Source: Didymodactylos carnosus
Taxonomy: Eukaryota; Rotifera; Eurotatoria; Philodinida; Philodinidae
Direction: 5' to 3'
Assembly (NCBI GenBank): GCA_905250885.1
Contig: CAJNOQ010000295.1
Span: forward strand, 1-56,074
Length of the DNA stretch: 56,074 nucleotides
Shown: one piece after another, positions 1 to 10,637 of the stretch
Position numbering within the stretch: the first letter of the stretch is position 1
Layout: each line of letters begins with the position of its first letter
The notes under the pieces: generated by a model
What the model was told of the DNA's origin: nothing
Database searches by the model: none
What the model saw: the letters and a program-made list of their open reading frames with translations, nothing else
Translations under genes and position numbers: made by a program

Positions 1-1772
1 GACTCTCTTGTCTTGTTCTTTCTTAGATTCTTGTTTTTTCCGGAATTAGTAATTCACTGTCTAACGAAATAGGACCGTTGACCATTAAAAGGATGGCTTC
101 AGTTCATAACTAGAGCGTTGGACAATTTTCACACTTTTTGTCTTGACCTCTTAACTATAAAATTTCAAGATATCCTATCGTTCGGAGACCCCAAAAAAAG
201 AAGTTTTCATCAGTCTATACTTTATTTCATGAAAGTGGCTAGCAATGAAAAATCCGCTTTTAAAGCGGAGAACTTTTCTTTGTCTGACACTTTTGGTTCG
301 CCATCACTCAGTTTTTTGGTTAAAATAAGTTAGGAGCCAAAGTCTGAAATAAAATTGCACAACTTACCACAACTAGGAAAAAAGCTGTTCATCTGTATAA
401 TGAAACACAATATAAAAGCAAGCACAAGTTTCACGTCAAAAATAAAAAGTAGCAAAAGTTAGAAATATAATCACTTCATTCAGTTGAAGCAAACAATTAC
501 AAGGTGAAGTTGCACGTCTTATATAGAAGTCGACGAAACTGTTATGGAGAGAGAGAACAGAAAACTTTAAGATACATGGGAGAAAGAGCGTAACAAAAAC
601 AGTTGAGTAGCCACAAAAAAACATACTTTGTTTACATTTCTTGTTTTTTCTATTTCTTTTGTGCACGCAGATTTTTAGTCTAATATCACACAACATTTTT
701 CAAGGGGATACACAAGAAAATACTTTAACATGAAGTATTCAAGAAGAAAAAAGTTTTTTTGAATATACCGAACTGTTTTCTGTGTACATCCCTGAACGTG
801 AGTACGTCCAAATACGTATGATCAACTCTGATTAGAAATACGCTATTTTTTTGAAAGCCCATGCTTTTGTAATAAGTTTTAGAAGGTGATGTAGCGATGA
901 GGAATGTTGTCCAAGTTTGCTGGTAAGAAACTGCCTCAGCAGACTCTTCTAAGTATTTTGAAACTTTTGTCCAATAACTGTAGAGATAATCTCGTAGAGA
1001 GAATTCTCTACTCAAAGCTAAAGTTGAAAGGTCATCATAACCCCATAAAGCGTACACCAACCTTAGATCTGCCCCATAAACATGTTCGATTTTTGTGCGC
1101 TGTTTTCAAGTGTAGTAAAACCAAGTAAAGAAAAGCCAGATGGGATGAGACAGTGAAAATGCGCAAAATAATTTCTAATTTTTACTTCACTTTTTTGGTA
1201 CTATATAAAAAATTTTCCGTAAAGCACAGTAGGAGTTTCTAACCATTTTCAGACGGTAGTCAATATGTCTATCCCATCCAAGTTTAGTACCTACCTCGAC
1301 TTCTAACAAGTTGATGTATACTGTTATTGTCCAAGCTTTGGGATATAGAATCACCTAGAGAAAATTGTTCAATTTCTTAACTGGAAAACCAAGATAGGTT
1401 TGCAAAATGCTCGATCGTCTTTTTAAAGAATCTGCTCAAGTCTGCCAAATCAGATGGGCATTTTGATTCAAAGTCGATTAAACATCATTCTTATACTCAG
1501 TTTTTTATACGCATCGAAAAAAGAACAGTTTTGAAATTTTCGAAGAACGAGAAAGATGAAAATGTTACTCTTTTTAAAAATTTAGCTTTTTCTAACAAAT
1601 CGGGTATTTTAGCTTTTTAAATTTTCTCTGATACAAAATTTTTTTAAAATTAAAGTCAGTCTTTTCTTAATCAGCTCGACAAGCTCTATGCAATCATGCA
1701 TAAATAAGCGGAAAATACTTTTTCTCGAGCTTTGCATTGCACCTTACCCCACTTTGCATTATGGTACGCAGC
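1..1772. other. Left-edge region without a recognisable gene
   Basis: No reading frame here looks like a known protein or continues through plausible splice sites. Short open frames at 118-333 (+), 436-696 (-) and 725-1060 (-) have AT-driven composition and no domain I recognise. A small perfect hairpin (ccgctttt/aaaagcgg) lies near 256-271. Long A/T runs dominate 1500-1660. The stretch may hold an upstream untranslated region or regulatory DNA for the Mpo1-like gene, but no element can be named. Confidence 0.5.
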
Positions 1773-1887
1773 TACCCAAGCAAAATAGGATCTAGCTTAA
1801 GCTAGCTAAAAGGAACATTTAACTAGCTTGAGCTAGCTGATTGTTCCTCTTTAGCTAGCTTAAGCTAGATCCCATTTTGCTTGGGTA
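1773..1887. repeat. Near-perfect palindromic (foldback) element
   Basis: The left arm starts tacccaagcaaaatagg at 1773 and the right arm ends ccattttgcttgggta at 1887. The arms pair almost throughout (about 44 bp each) around a roughly 25 bp centre that itself repeats the agct-rich motif ctagcttgagctagct. There is no coding capacity. The size and structure fit a miniature inverted-repeat element. It ends about 75 bp before the chosen start codon of the Mpo1-like gene, so it may lie in that gene's promoter or 5' leader. No convincing target-site duplication was seen. Confidence 0.75.
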
Positions 1888-1963
1888 CTTTAAACTTTTC
1901 TGTTATAAGAAAACCTGTTTACGTGACAGTTCTTGTTTTAGATATAAAAGATTAGTTATAAGC

Positions 1964-2527
1964 ATGGGTTCACCACCAACAACAAAGACATATGGTTATA
2001 TATTTTGTGCATTAGCTATTGGTATTTCAAGTATATTGATTCAAGCTCGACATTCTCCTAGATGGATGAAATATCTTCCACAAAATGTAGCCTCCACAAA
2101 ATCATACGAGTCATTCGAATCGTTTTATCCACACTACCTGGATGAACACACTCTACATATAACACGGCAATTGCATTATGTAGGCACATCATTATTTCTT
2201 ATAACGATGGTTATGCAACCAACATTAATTATTCCAGCTGTGGCAGCAGCTATGACTGGATATTCATTAGTACCCTTTCTACGTGGATTTGCAACTGGTA
2301 TCCCAGAAATGGCTATAATGCTCCTTATTTATATCCTTGGTGGACGTTTATTGGGAAAATCATATGTTGCTATGATGAAACCACTTGTTTTTTCCTACAG
2401 TTTTGCATGGATTGGACATTTTTTCTATGAAAAAAATAAACCGGCAACATTTATCTATCCCACCTATAGTTTTATGGGAGATTTTAGATTGGTATTCGAT
2501 GCCATTAAATCTCAAATATCGTCATGA
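1964..2527 (+). CDS. Mpo1-like (DUF962) ER membrane protein
   Basis: A single-exon frame of 187 residues. Residues 51-75 carry the family signature FxxFYPxYLxxHxxxxxRxLHxxGT, with His62 and His71 at the positions usual for metal-binding histidines. The C-terminal signature WxGHFxxExNKPATF...GDFR begins at Trp149 and ends near Arg175. Hydrophobic segments lie at about 10-26, 73-95, 98-116, 121-137 and 140-156. The family (yeast Mpo1, YGL010w) comprises ER proteins that oxidise 2-hydroxy fatty acids in phytosphingosine breakdown; the exact substrate here is inferred. I chose the ATG at 1964. The frame is open back to 1877, but that extension starts in the palindrome and adds 29 unlike residues. 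A splice-acceptor-like tgttttag ends at 1940, so an upstream exon or trans-spliced leader is possible. NUP133 follows on the same strand after about 530 bp. Confidence 0.9.
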   Translation: MGSPPTTKTYGYIFCALAIGISSILIQARHSPRWMKYLPQNVASTKSYESFESFYPHYLDEHTLHITRQLHYVGTSLFLITMVMQPTLIIPAVAAAMTGYSLVPFLRGFATGIPEMAIMLLIYILGGRLLGKSYVAMMKPLVFSYSFAWIGHFFYEKNKPATFIYPTYSFMGDFRLVFDAIKSQISS

Positions 2528-3056
2528 ATCAGCTTTTTTCTGATGAATGTTTCATCTGTGATTTGTCAACCTTTGTTAAATCTGTTTTTATTGATTTATA
2601 CTTTTCGTACACAAAACTGTAACTTTTCTATTTTTTGATAAAATATTGAACAGAAAAATAACTCATAACGTAAAAATGCTCTACAGAGATGATAAATGTA
2701 AACTATACGGGAAAAGACATTGAAGATGAGGCAGGTTTTGGTATGCTGATTCTGATCATTCAGGAAAATGTTGATACTTTACTTATAATCTCTACTTCAT
2801 GTACAACAGATCACTCAACTTTTTCCCAACATGATGTACTCAAGGAGAAGAGAAGACGTTAACATTGTTGGATAACTGACGTACAATAGAAGGTGGGTTA
2901 AAGGTTAAGCACTATATCAATGACATCAGACAAAAGAACAATTGAATCACAGACCATGAATTTTGACGAAAAAGTAGAAAGTAGCAGCCCTGTGCTCTTG
3001 CGAATGAGTCTGTTTTCAGAAGTGTTGTTATTTTATGGTAGTTATTTATTTCAGAT
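2528..3056 (+). other. Intergenic leader region of NUP133
   Basis: The stretch lies between the Mpo1-like stop and the NUP133 start. It holds AT-rich sequence with no confident gene. An open frame from ATG 2920 runs into NUP133 sequence but is out of phase with the exon 1 / exon 2 junction, so I treat it as leader. A clear pyrimidine-rich acceptor (ttatttatttcag, ending 3054) sits two bases before the chosen NUP133 ATG. This suggests a 5' untranslated intron or a trans-splicing acceptor. Confidence 0.5.
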
Positions 3057-6000
3057 ATGGACAATACTGCCGACTCTTCTCAGATTTTGCTCGATAGGTG
3101 AGTACTCGAGTGATTGTGTGCCTCGTTTTAAATGCTTTATCTCATATTCTTCTTAGATCTCGACATCGACCAATGGTTGCTGGTTTTCAACTTTCATCAT
3201 CGATCAATTCTCCATTTGAACAATATTCTTCAAAGTTACCAGCAGCTGTTCGTGGGCTATTAAATCATACACAAGGTATGTTTAGGAAAAACGTTTTCAA
3301 GAATACTTTCCTATTATATTGAACACAAATTATTCTTCATTTTAGATATTCTCTCACTGACTGCACGATTTTCACGCACAGGTTATTGTTGGCTAGTTTC
3401 TAATCAAACGGCATACGTGTGGCTAGCATCATCCACTCGTGTTACGGTAAATAGCGTTGTTATTTATTACCAGTTTATATTTTTTAATCTTCATTCTTGT
3501 CTAGGAAGCAACAGTTCATCAAGAGTTAAAACTACCAGAATGTGCACTTGGTAATAATGCAAATTTAATTGAAATATTTACGATTAGCACAACAACTGAT
3601 GATGAAACGTCATCCTCGGCTTGTTGTCTTGTCATTACGGGTGATGGTTATGCGCGATATTGGCGTTCAATTGTCCGACCAACCGAATATTATGACGTTA
3701 AATTAGATTTTGATCAAATCGAATTGCTTTGTCATGTTAAAGTATTGGTTTTGTCATAGAAATTCCTACGTCAGAAATGTACAATTGTTTTTTATTTGTT
3801 TAGGATGATGTATGCGTTTGTGGATCGTATTCTGGAAGATTGTATACAATTCCGTGTAATGCATTATGCAATAAGGTAACAAAGAACTTTCATGCGTTAT
3901 AGATAAGACTGTACTTTTTAATTGAAGGCCTATATTGTTCAAAACATACGTTCATCATTATTTTCCACAATTGGTCATGGCTTAAAATCAATGTTATTTG
4001 GTACAAGTCGTCATATAAAAGAAAATGAAATGTTGAGATATTTACATCCAGTATTGAACAATGATCGGATTGATTTTCTATCATTAACAGACAAACAATT
4101 ATATTTTTGGCAACTATCAACTACAGACATACAGGTGATAAATATTATTTTCAATGTTACATTTTCAACTTATTAGTCATATTTTTAGTTGGTACATTCA
4201 ATTAATTTGCAACAAGTCTTTTTGAATGAAGCACTTAAAGCTCAGGTATTTTAGAAGAAAAATGAATGAATATATGTCGTCTGAGTACGGTTTATCTGAT
4301 TTAGGGTTCATTGGATCATCAACGAAATGTAGCTTGTTTATCATTAAATATCACACAGTATGTGTAGTTTCTTGTCTATCTCTTGCATTATTAGTTTTTT
4401 GTTATTTATAGAGAAACAATTTATGTACTCGCTGTTTTACATAGTACACAAGACTATAAATTAATGTTAGGTACAGTGAACATACGTATTTGTTAGACTA
4501 TATAAACGTCATATTTCTCTTCGATAAAAGTGGCTTATAAGCTCATCAATTTTAATATCTTTTTAGGCGTTTTTTCATTAAGTTCAAATGAAATCAATTT
4601 TGTATCACTAACATTTTTAATCGATCCATTAAATACAAGAGTAAGTTATAAAGCTGACAAGTAATAATTTAGGCATGTTTGTTTTTCTTTTTATTCTAGT
4701 TAGATGAACTAATTGTTAAACCTCGTTTAAAAATGTATGGTATACCAAATCAACCAGCTATGATATTACATACCAAAAAAGATGCTTTTATTTATACTGG
4801 TAAGATTATTTGTTTTCTTTCGTTGTTATAAATTCGACGATCTTAAAGATAAATACTTACTTACTCGTTATATATAATTTTTGAGAAAACAAGGAGCCAT
4901 TCAATTAAAAAGCTATAATTTTACTTTTTTGATTTTGATAAACAATCATTGTAAGAAAAAACATATATATCTTGACTAACAATCGAATAATTTGTTTATT
5001 TAAAATAATAGTAATTGTAAATTATTTTATTTATAGGTCCAAATTTTTCGACTATACTACGCGGTAATTTTCTTAGTATGAGTGAGACAATAATTGGTAG
5101 TGGTTTATGTTGTAATCGTGCGTTATTATTATGTCATGTACAAGGAATTATTATGCCCAAAACACAAGATTTAATGACAACGTACGTTTTTTACTACTCT
5201 ATTTGTGATCAATTACTAAACACAATACATACTTGTTTCTAGTTTATTGTCAAAAATTCGTACCATTCCATTATCTTTAAACACAAGTGATAATCAAATA
5301 CAATTGATGATTAATGCGTTTCATGCATTTTTAATTAATAATGATCCTGTACTTAAACATTTTCTTTATTTGTGGATATATATCACGTTTTTTCTTGTTT
5401 TATTCTAGGGTGGTTCAGTTGAAATATTCAAACGTTTTATGAAAAATCATACAAATTTATCAATGAATATTGATGATATTATTGTCAAATTTGCATCATT
5501 GATACTTGATGATCCATTGTTGCATACACAACAACGAGAGCAACAAGGTAATAAGAATATATTTTTGCTAAATAGACGAATAAACACAAATGTATTGCTT
5601 GTTGACTTTAACAATATTTAAACTCGACTTGTTTATATTACGTAAATTTTGTTTTACAACCGCTTTTTTCGAAAATAGTAGTTGTAAAACAAAATACAAC
5701 AAATCGAGTTTAAATATTATTAAAACCATTTTCTCTCGTTACCGCGCAGTAAACTCGATTCATAGAGAATTTTGACAGTGAGTTTGTCTTTTCTCTACTT
5801 ATGTTAGAACATTTAATATCGAATTATTTTGGTGATGTCTGACGTATATGTTCTCAAGTGTGGGGAGAGAAAAGTTACAGTCTCGAGGAGTGTGTGCGTA
5901 GTAGGGATCAGTTCAACTTTCCAAGGCATGAACTTTTCTATAACGACAAAAGCGGTTGTAAAACAAAATTTATTTGCTTGTTGATATTGCGAGAGAACAT

Positions 6001-8661
6001 GATCGAAATAAAGAGTGTAAACCTTTTTTCCGAACTAAACTTTTAACATTCCAACAAAAAAAAAAAAAAAATTCAGTAAATGAACTAACAGAATACAAAA
6101 ACATGTTATATATAATTATATGTTTGAATTATACAGAATCGGCCGGTGATGATCATTACTTAATTCGACAATTATCAAAAAAAATTGAAATTTATGATTA
6201 TTATTTTGCATTTCTAAAATTAATTAGCATATGGAATAAAGTAAAAAAAAAATTAAAAATGTTGTTTAATTCTTTAATTTGTTTTTGTTTTTTTTGTCTA
6301 GTTAAATTTGACACATTATAATAATGGAATGTATCCAACCAAACATATTCTACTTCAGTTTGGAGAAAAACTTCATTGTGCCAAAGATTTTACATCCGTT
6401 TTTGGGTATGTCAATTAATTGACATTCATTTTTTTATCAAGAAATTTATATTTCATTTATCTTATAGGCAATCATTATATTTACAAGCCGCTTTAAGTGC
6501 TGTATCAAAATCAAATGTTGTTCATGGCTCAAATAGTTTAATTTCAAATAATAATTATTTGTGTAATCAAGTGAGTAGAATATAGAACGAAATATAAATC
6601 AATGTTTATATCATGTTTAATCATTCTTATTTAGATTTCTCAAATATCAGATGTATTAGCTGCTATTATTGTTGGCGTTCTTGAAGATTCACATACTGTT
6701 GAAATTGATTCATATGAAGAGTGTACACGTTTATTGTTAATTGCTTATGATAGTATTAGAAAATATCGACAATCAAAAGTTGATGAATACAAATCATTAT
6801 TTGAACAATATGAGAGTATGAGTGATGACAGTAATTCGATATGTGAACCGTGGATATTATATGAACAAAATCTTCAAGAATTATTTGTATTACATGTGAG
6901 ATTTAAAACAAAAAAAATGTGTTATTGATTTTTATATAGATAAAATTAATATTTTTTAGTGTACACAACATTTATTTTTATCATTGGAAAAATGTGAATC
7001 GATTGAAACAAAAAATCGTATATTATCAATGGTCTATGAACTTGTTAAACACATATTAGACGAATATCGATCGTATGTGTGTCAATTGTATCAAACAAAT
7101 AGTGTTACTTTAGATGAAACACAAAAATGGACACATTATAAACAAACACGTTCGACATTAATCAAAACATTCAGTGAGTTTGACTTATATTTGCAAATGA
7201 AAAACAAACAAAACAACGAACTTTTTTTCATATTCTTTTTTATTGTATTTTTTAAGTTAAACTTCTTGAATTTAATAAGGCCAAACAACTTGGTGAAGAA
7301 TTTGAAGATTTTCATTCATTAATTGAAGTATGTGATGAATTAAAAGACGGTGATCAATTAAAAAAGTATATTCGAATGTATAATGAAAAGGTAAAAGACT
7401 CTTCTTGCTTACATTACTGTTCTTTTATGAGTCGAAATTTTTTTATTTAGCAATTTACGAGTGTATTTCATGATTATTTACAATCAAAATCAGCCGTTTC
7501 TGTATTATTTCAACCCGATTATTTTCATATGACTGAAATTCAACAATATTTACAAAGTTTACAAAAATTCGCGTGGATGGCTGATATTAAAAATAATGAT
7601 TTTGAAAGTGTGAGTTTAAATTCTTTTTTATATGTTAACCTTGATACATGCGATCTTTTTTCCTTTTCAGGCTTCAATTCATTCATTAAACGAGCATGCC
7701 GATACTATTGGAAAACGTCAAGTAAATACCGTACCATACATAAAACCACCTATTTCAAACATTATGTATTATTAAATCTTTTTTTTTTCCCTAGGTCTTG
7801 TTGGCGATAAGTAAATTTTCCTTATTAGCTAGTGATGATGGTAAAAAAAATAAAAATGTATTCGATATGCGTTTACAATATATCGAAAATGAAGAAAATC
7901 TATGTCAATATCGAAAAGATCTTCTTCCCAATGTAAGCAGTGTGTCACATTTATTAATCATATTAAAAAGAAAATGTTTACTTTTATTCTCTGTTTAAAG
8001 ATTGATGAAATTGATCGATTACGTCAACCTCTAACAAGTGCAAAAGATATGATTAAAGTATGTTTAATCACTTTTTTATGGTAAAATAATAAACGTTATA
8101 TTGTGCTTTCAGAATCTCATTTATAAGAAAAATTCTACGAAACCATTATTAGAAAGATATTGTTTGGCCATTAAAATTCTCTCACAAATGGAGGTAGAGA
8201 CGTGTGTTAATAACTAACTGTAAGAATAATTATATAATAAAACTTTCTTTTAGAATAATCCTGATTTTGATCAAATACGCTCATCATTATTTGCTCAAGC
8301 CATTCTCAATGATCCGTATGTAATTTTTTTAATCTTTTCAAGATTATCTATTAATCTAGATAATTTTTCATATACTATTTTTTAAGTTTACAATCCATTT
8401 CATCATCTGTTGATCCATTATCATGCAATTCAACTAAATTGATCAATCAACTCTTCGATTACATTAAAAGTAAATTAAAATGATCAATTATATAGTCTAA
8501 AAATGAAGTCTATTTGTCTATTATTTTTAGAGGAAAATCTTGATAATTTAATTCCATCAATGGATAAATTACTCTCTTCACCAGATTTATCTTCGATGCA
8601 AAATGATCAAGACTTTCATCAAGCACTATGTTCAGTTTATGCACCATTATTAGCAAGATAG
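3057..8661 (+). CDS. NUP133: Nuclear pore scaffold nucleoporin NUP133
   Basis: 1063 residues (human about 1156), a Y-complex (Nup107-160) subunit. Exons: 3057-3097, 3157-3275, 3346-3446, 3505-3741, 3804-3875, 3928-4134, 4189-4245, 4305-4357, 4412-4470, 4567-4640, 4700-4799, 5037-5181, 5243-5348, 5409-5547, 6137-6240, 6302-6405, 6468-6570, 6635-6895, 6960-7173, 7257-7390, 7451-7609, 7671-7721, 7795-7932, 8001-8057, 8113-8193, 8254-8315, 8387-8469, 8531-8661. All junctions are GT-AG and keep frame. Residues 1 to about 450 match the N-terminal propeller (KELQLP-like KLPECALG; FSTIGHGLKSMLFG matches vertebrate SGIGRRVSSLFG). About 460-1063 match the helical C-terminal part (QKFAWMADI, AISKFSLLASD, RKDLLPN). 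ATG 3057 is the only start in phase with exon 2; ATG 2920 is not. Introns are 50-80 bp except 4800-5036 and 5548-6136; the latter carries a transposon. The gene converges on the P2X gene 137 bp away. Confidence 0.95.
5607..5724. repeat. Hairpin overlapping the left end of the intronic element
   Basis: The arm from 5607 (tttaacaatatttaaactcg) pairs with the arm ending at 5724 (cgagtttaaatattattaaa). The two arms also repeat the gttttacaac motif of the neighbouring inverted terminal repeat. The hairpin straddles the left boundary of the 5645-5970 element, so the intron has a composite or nested inverted-repeat history. Confidence 0.6.
5645..5970. mobile_element. Mariner-type MITE inside NUP133 intron 14
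   Basis: This 326 bp stretch has terminal inverted repeats of about 24-27 bp (left aattttgttttacaaccgct, right agcggttgtaaaacaaaatt). It is bordered on both sides by the dinucleotide TA (5643-5644 and 5971-5972), the duplication typical of Tc1/mariner elements. It encodes nothing recognisable, so it is non-autonomous. It accounts for most of the unusually long intron 5548-6136 in a gene whose other introns are mostly 50-80 bp. The superfamily rests on the TA duplication alone. Confidence 0.7.
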
Positions 8662-8798
8662 ATCAACATCGTTCTTTTCTGTATTTGTAGGCAATTTTTT
8701 TTCTTTGTATTATAAAGATAATGATTAAAAATACTCAAATTTTGTTTTCAAAATTCAAGTAAAACACAATATCAAATTGTACACTTAATTCATTTATA

Positions 8799-9917
8799 TT
8801 AAGTAGAAATTTGTTGTCCATCATATTTAACAAAATTAAAATTTGTAATATATGCTGCAATAATGTCACAAATAATTGCACCCATGCCAAAAATACCGAG
8901 AAATGAGCCAACACTTGTCGTTGTTTGAAATAGATCAAATCGGCCCACTTCACCCGTAACAGTAATAAAAAATCTTAAACTATAGATTTTTGTTGTAATT
9001 CTATGTAATTCATGTTCGTCTGTATAATAATGTCTTGATGTTTCAAAATTATAACCGGGAATGAAAATATTATCTGAATAGGGCATATCTAATCGAGAAA
9101 ATACATAATTTGGTATACACTTTTTTACTGAAAAATCTAAATTACATTTCCATATAATTTTGATTTCAATTAATGATCCATAATGAAATATTTGTTTGTA
9201 TTCATCATGTTTTATTTGAACTAGTTGTAGAATTTTACTAATATGAAAATTTGGGCATAATTTATGATATGTTTCATCATATTTACATGAAATAAAATAC
9301 GATGGTTTTACTGAATCGGTGACAAGGTTTTGTCGAACAAGGTTTAATTGTGGAAATTCGACATAATTTTTAATAAATAGAACATAACTGAGTGCGTCAT
9401 AATTATTTTTTGTACGCGATGGGAATTTATGCCAACAAAGAGGAGGTAATGTCTGATTTGTTTTTTCTAATAATTGTCGATAATAGGGTGGTATTACACA
9501 CTGTTGTTTTACACTACAATTATGTTCATTAATTCGATCAATTTTGTTACATGTACGTAATACATATTCAGTTTCAATGACACGCGTTACTATGGATATT
9601 GCACTGTTCTCTTGCGGTGGTACAATAAAATCGACAGCATCATCTTTTGGATCTGTACAACTGTAATTTAAATGATTTGAACAATTAGGAGATACTTTTA
9701 TTCTGATCGTGACAGCCGATATTGGACTACGATCAAATATTTGATACGAATTTTGTTGAAACATCAATAGTATACAATAGACAGCTAATAATAATTTGAT
9801 TATATGAGATAAAAAAGCGACTGATGTCGATTTAAATCGAACTACTTTTGGTGTTTCATAACGTGTACAAAATTCTAAGATTAATTTTGGTGCATTACAA
9901 AAAGAAAATGATGTCAT
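8799..9917 (-). CDS. P2X-type ligand-gated cation channel
   Basis: An intronless frame of 372 residues, on the minus strand, with two membrane segments (about 36-53 and 335-357). The N-terminus has the P2X phosphorylation-site consensus Y-x-T-P-K-V-V (20-26). The loop has ten cysteines and the conserved stretch WKCNLD...C.PNYVFSRLD, then GYNF, then YSLRF and a GEVGRFD motif before TM2. P2X receptors are trimeric channels normally opened by extracellular ATP. By alignment from memory with vertebrate P2X4, the ATP contacts appear as Arg72 (for Lys67), Lys74 (Lys69), Val (Thr186), Asn290 (Asn293), Glu292 (Arg295) and Lys310 (Lys313). Three of six differ, one reversing charge. The cysteine-rich head is also shorter, with only four cysteines. 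The start is the only in-frame ATG ahead of the YxTPK motif that leaves a usual-length N-terminus. Family certain; ligand uncertain. Confidence 0.92.
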   Translation of the reverse strand: MTSFSFCNAPKLILEFCTRYETPKVVRFKSTSVAFLSHIIKLLLAVYCILLMFQQNSYQIFDRSPISAVTIRIKVSPNCSNHLNYSCTDPKDDAVDFIVPPQENSAISIVTRVIETEYVLRTCNKIDRINEHNCSVKQQCVIPPYYRQLLEKTNQTLPPLCWHKFPSRTKNNYDALSYVLFIKNYVEFPQLNLVRQNLVTDSVKPSYFISCKYDETYHKLCPNFHISKILQLVQIKHDEYKQIFHYGSLIEIKIIWKCNLDFSVKKCIPNYVFSRLDMPYSDNIFIPGYNFETSRHYYTDEHELHRITTKIYSLRFFITVTGEVGRFDLFQTTTSVGSFLGIFGMGAIICDIIAAYITNFNFVKYDGQQIST

Positions 9918-10637
9918 TGCTCAAGGAATAAATAGTTAATATTGTCTGAAATACATTGGATCCTTTCTATATGACTAGCTAAAATAAAAAGAGATAATTT
10001 CGAATAATATCGATCAATTTTTCCGCACGTATGCACAACGGTATAGCTCTGAATCAAGAGATGAAAACTGAATTTATCGAACTAAAATCATTTGCCTTTT
10101 TCTATTAATTTATTAATAACCATTGCTTAGCAAACTTTTTTTATGAATGAAATAACGTGTAAAAAAACATTAGCTTTAGTACAGTAATGCTAGAGAACTA
10201 ACAGAGATAGTGTTTTTGACATTTGTCTTCCTTATACACCGTTTAGAGAAAAAAGCTCTATGTATAATTTTGTTCCATTTCTAAGTAGATTTAATGATGA
10301 CTCATTTGTTCTTTATATTCGGTTTGGCAGTTCTTTCATAGATATGATGAGAAATGAAACATCACGATTGACGAAAAGAGAAAAATAAATATGAGAATAA
10401 CAATTAATATTTTTTCTCACTGATCTATTCCAGGTTCTCCAACTTCCGTGTGTTGTATTATGTTGTGTTTTCATTTATTTTGATACATATAAAGCTTATT
10501 TGTATCGATTTATTCTGTTTTGCACCGTAAATTTAGCGTAATGATGCTTAAATTTAAACAAATAATTTATGACTCTTATTTATGAGATATGTAAACGAAT
10601 CCAAGTTTATCTGTGTTTGTCTGTCATTCAAACTTCA
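9918..10637. other. Intergenic region upstream of the P2X gene
   Basis: AT-rich sequence with frequent stops in all frames. It presumably includes the P2X promoter, which lies at its left end on the minus strand. No motif strong enough to name was seen. Confidence 0.4.

Noticed and set aside
725..1060. Minus-strand 111-residue frame, faintly like the end of an acetyltransferase
   Set aside because: Only a YYKSMGF-like phrase matches; no other motif or exon context supports it.
1877..1963. Upstream extension of the Mpo1-like frame to 1877
   Set aside because: It starts in the palindrome, adds 29 residues unlike the family, and a better ATG with usual length is at 1964.
2920..3097. ATG 2920 as the NUP133 start
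   Set aside because: The exon would end in phase 1, but exon 2 needs phase 2. ATG 3057 fits exactly.
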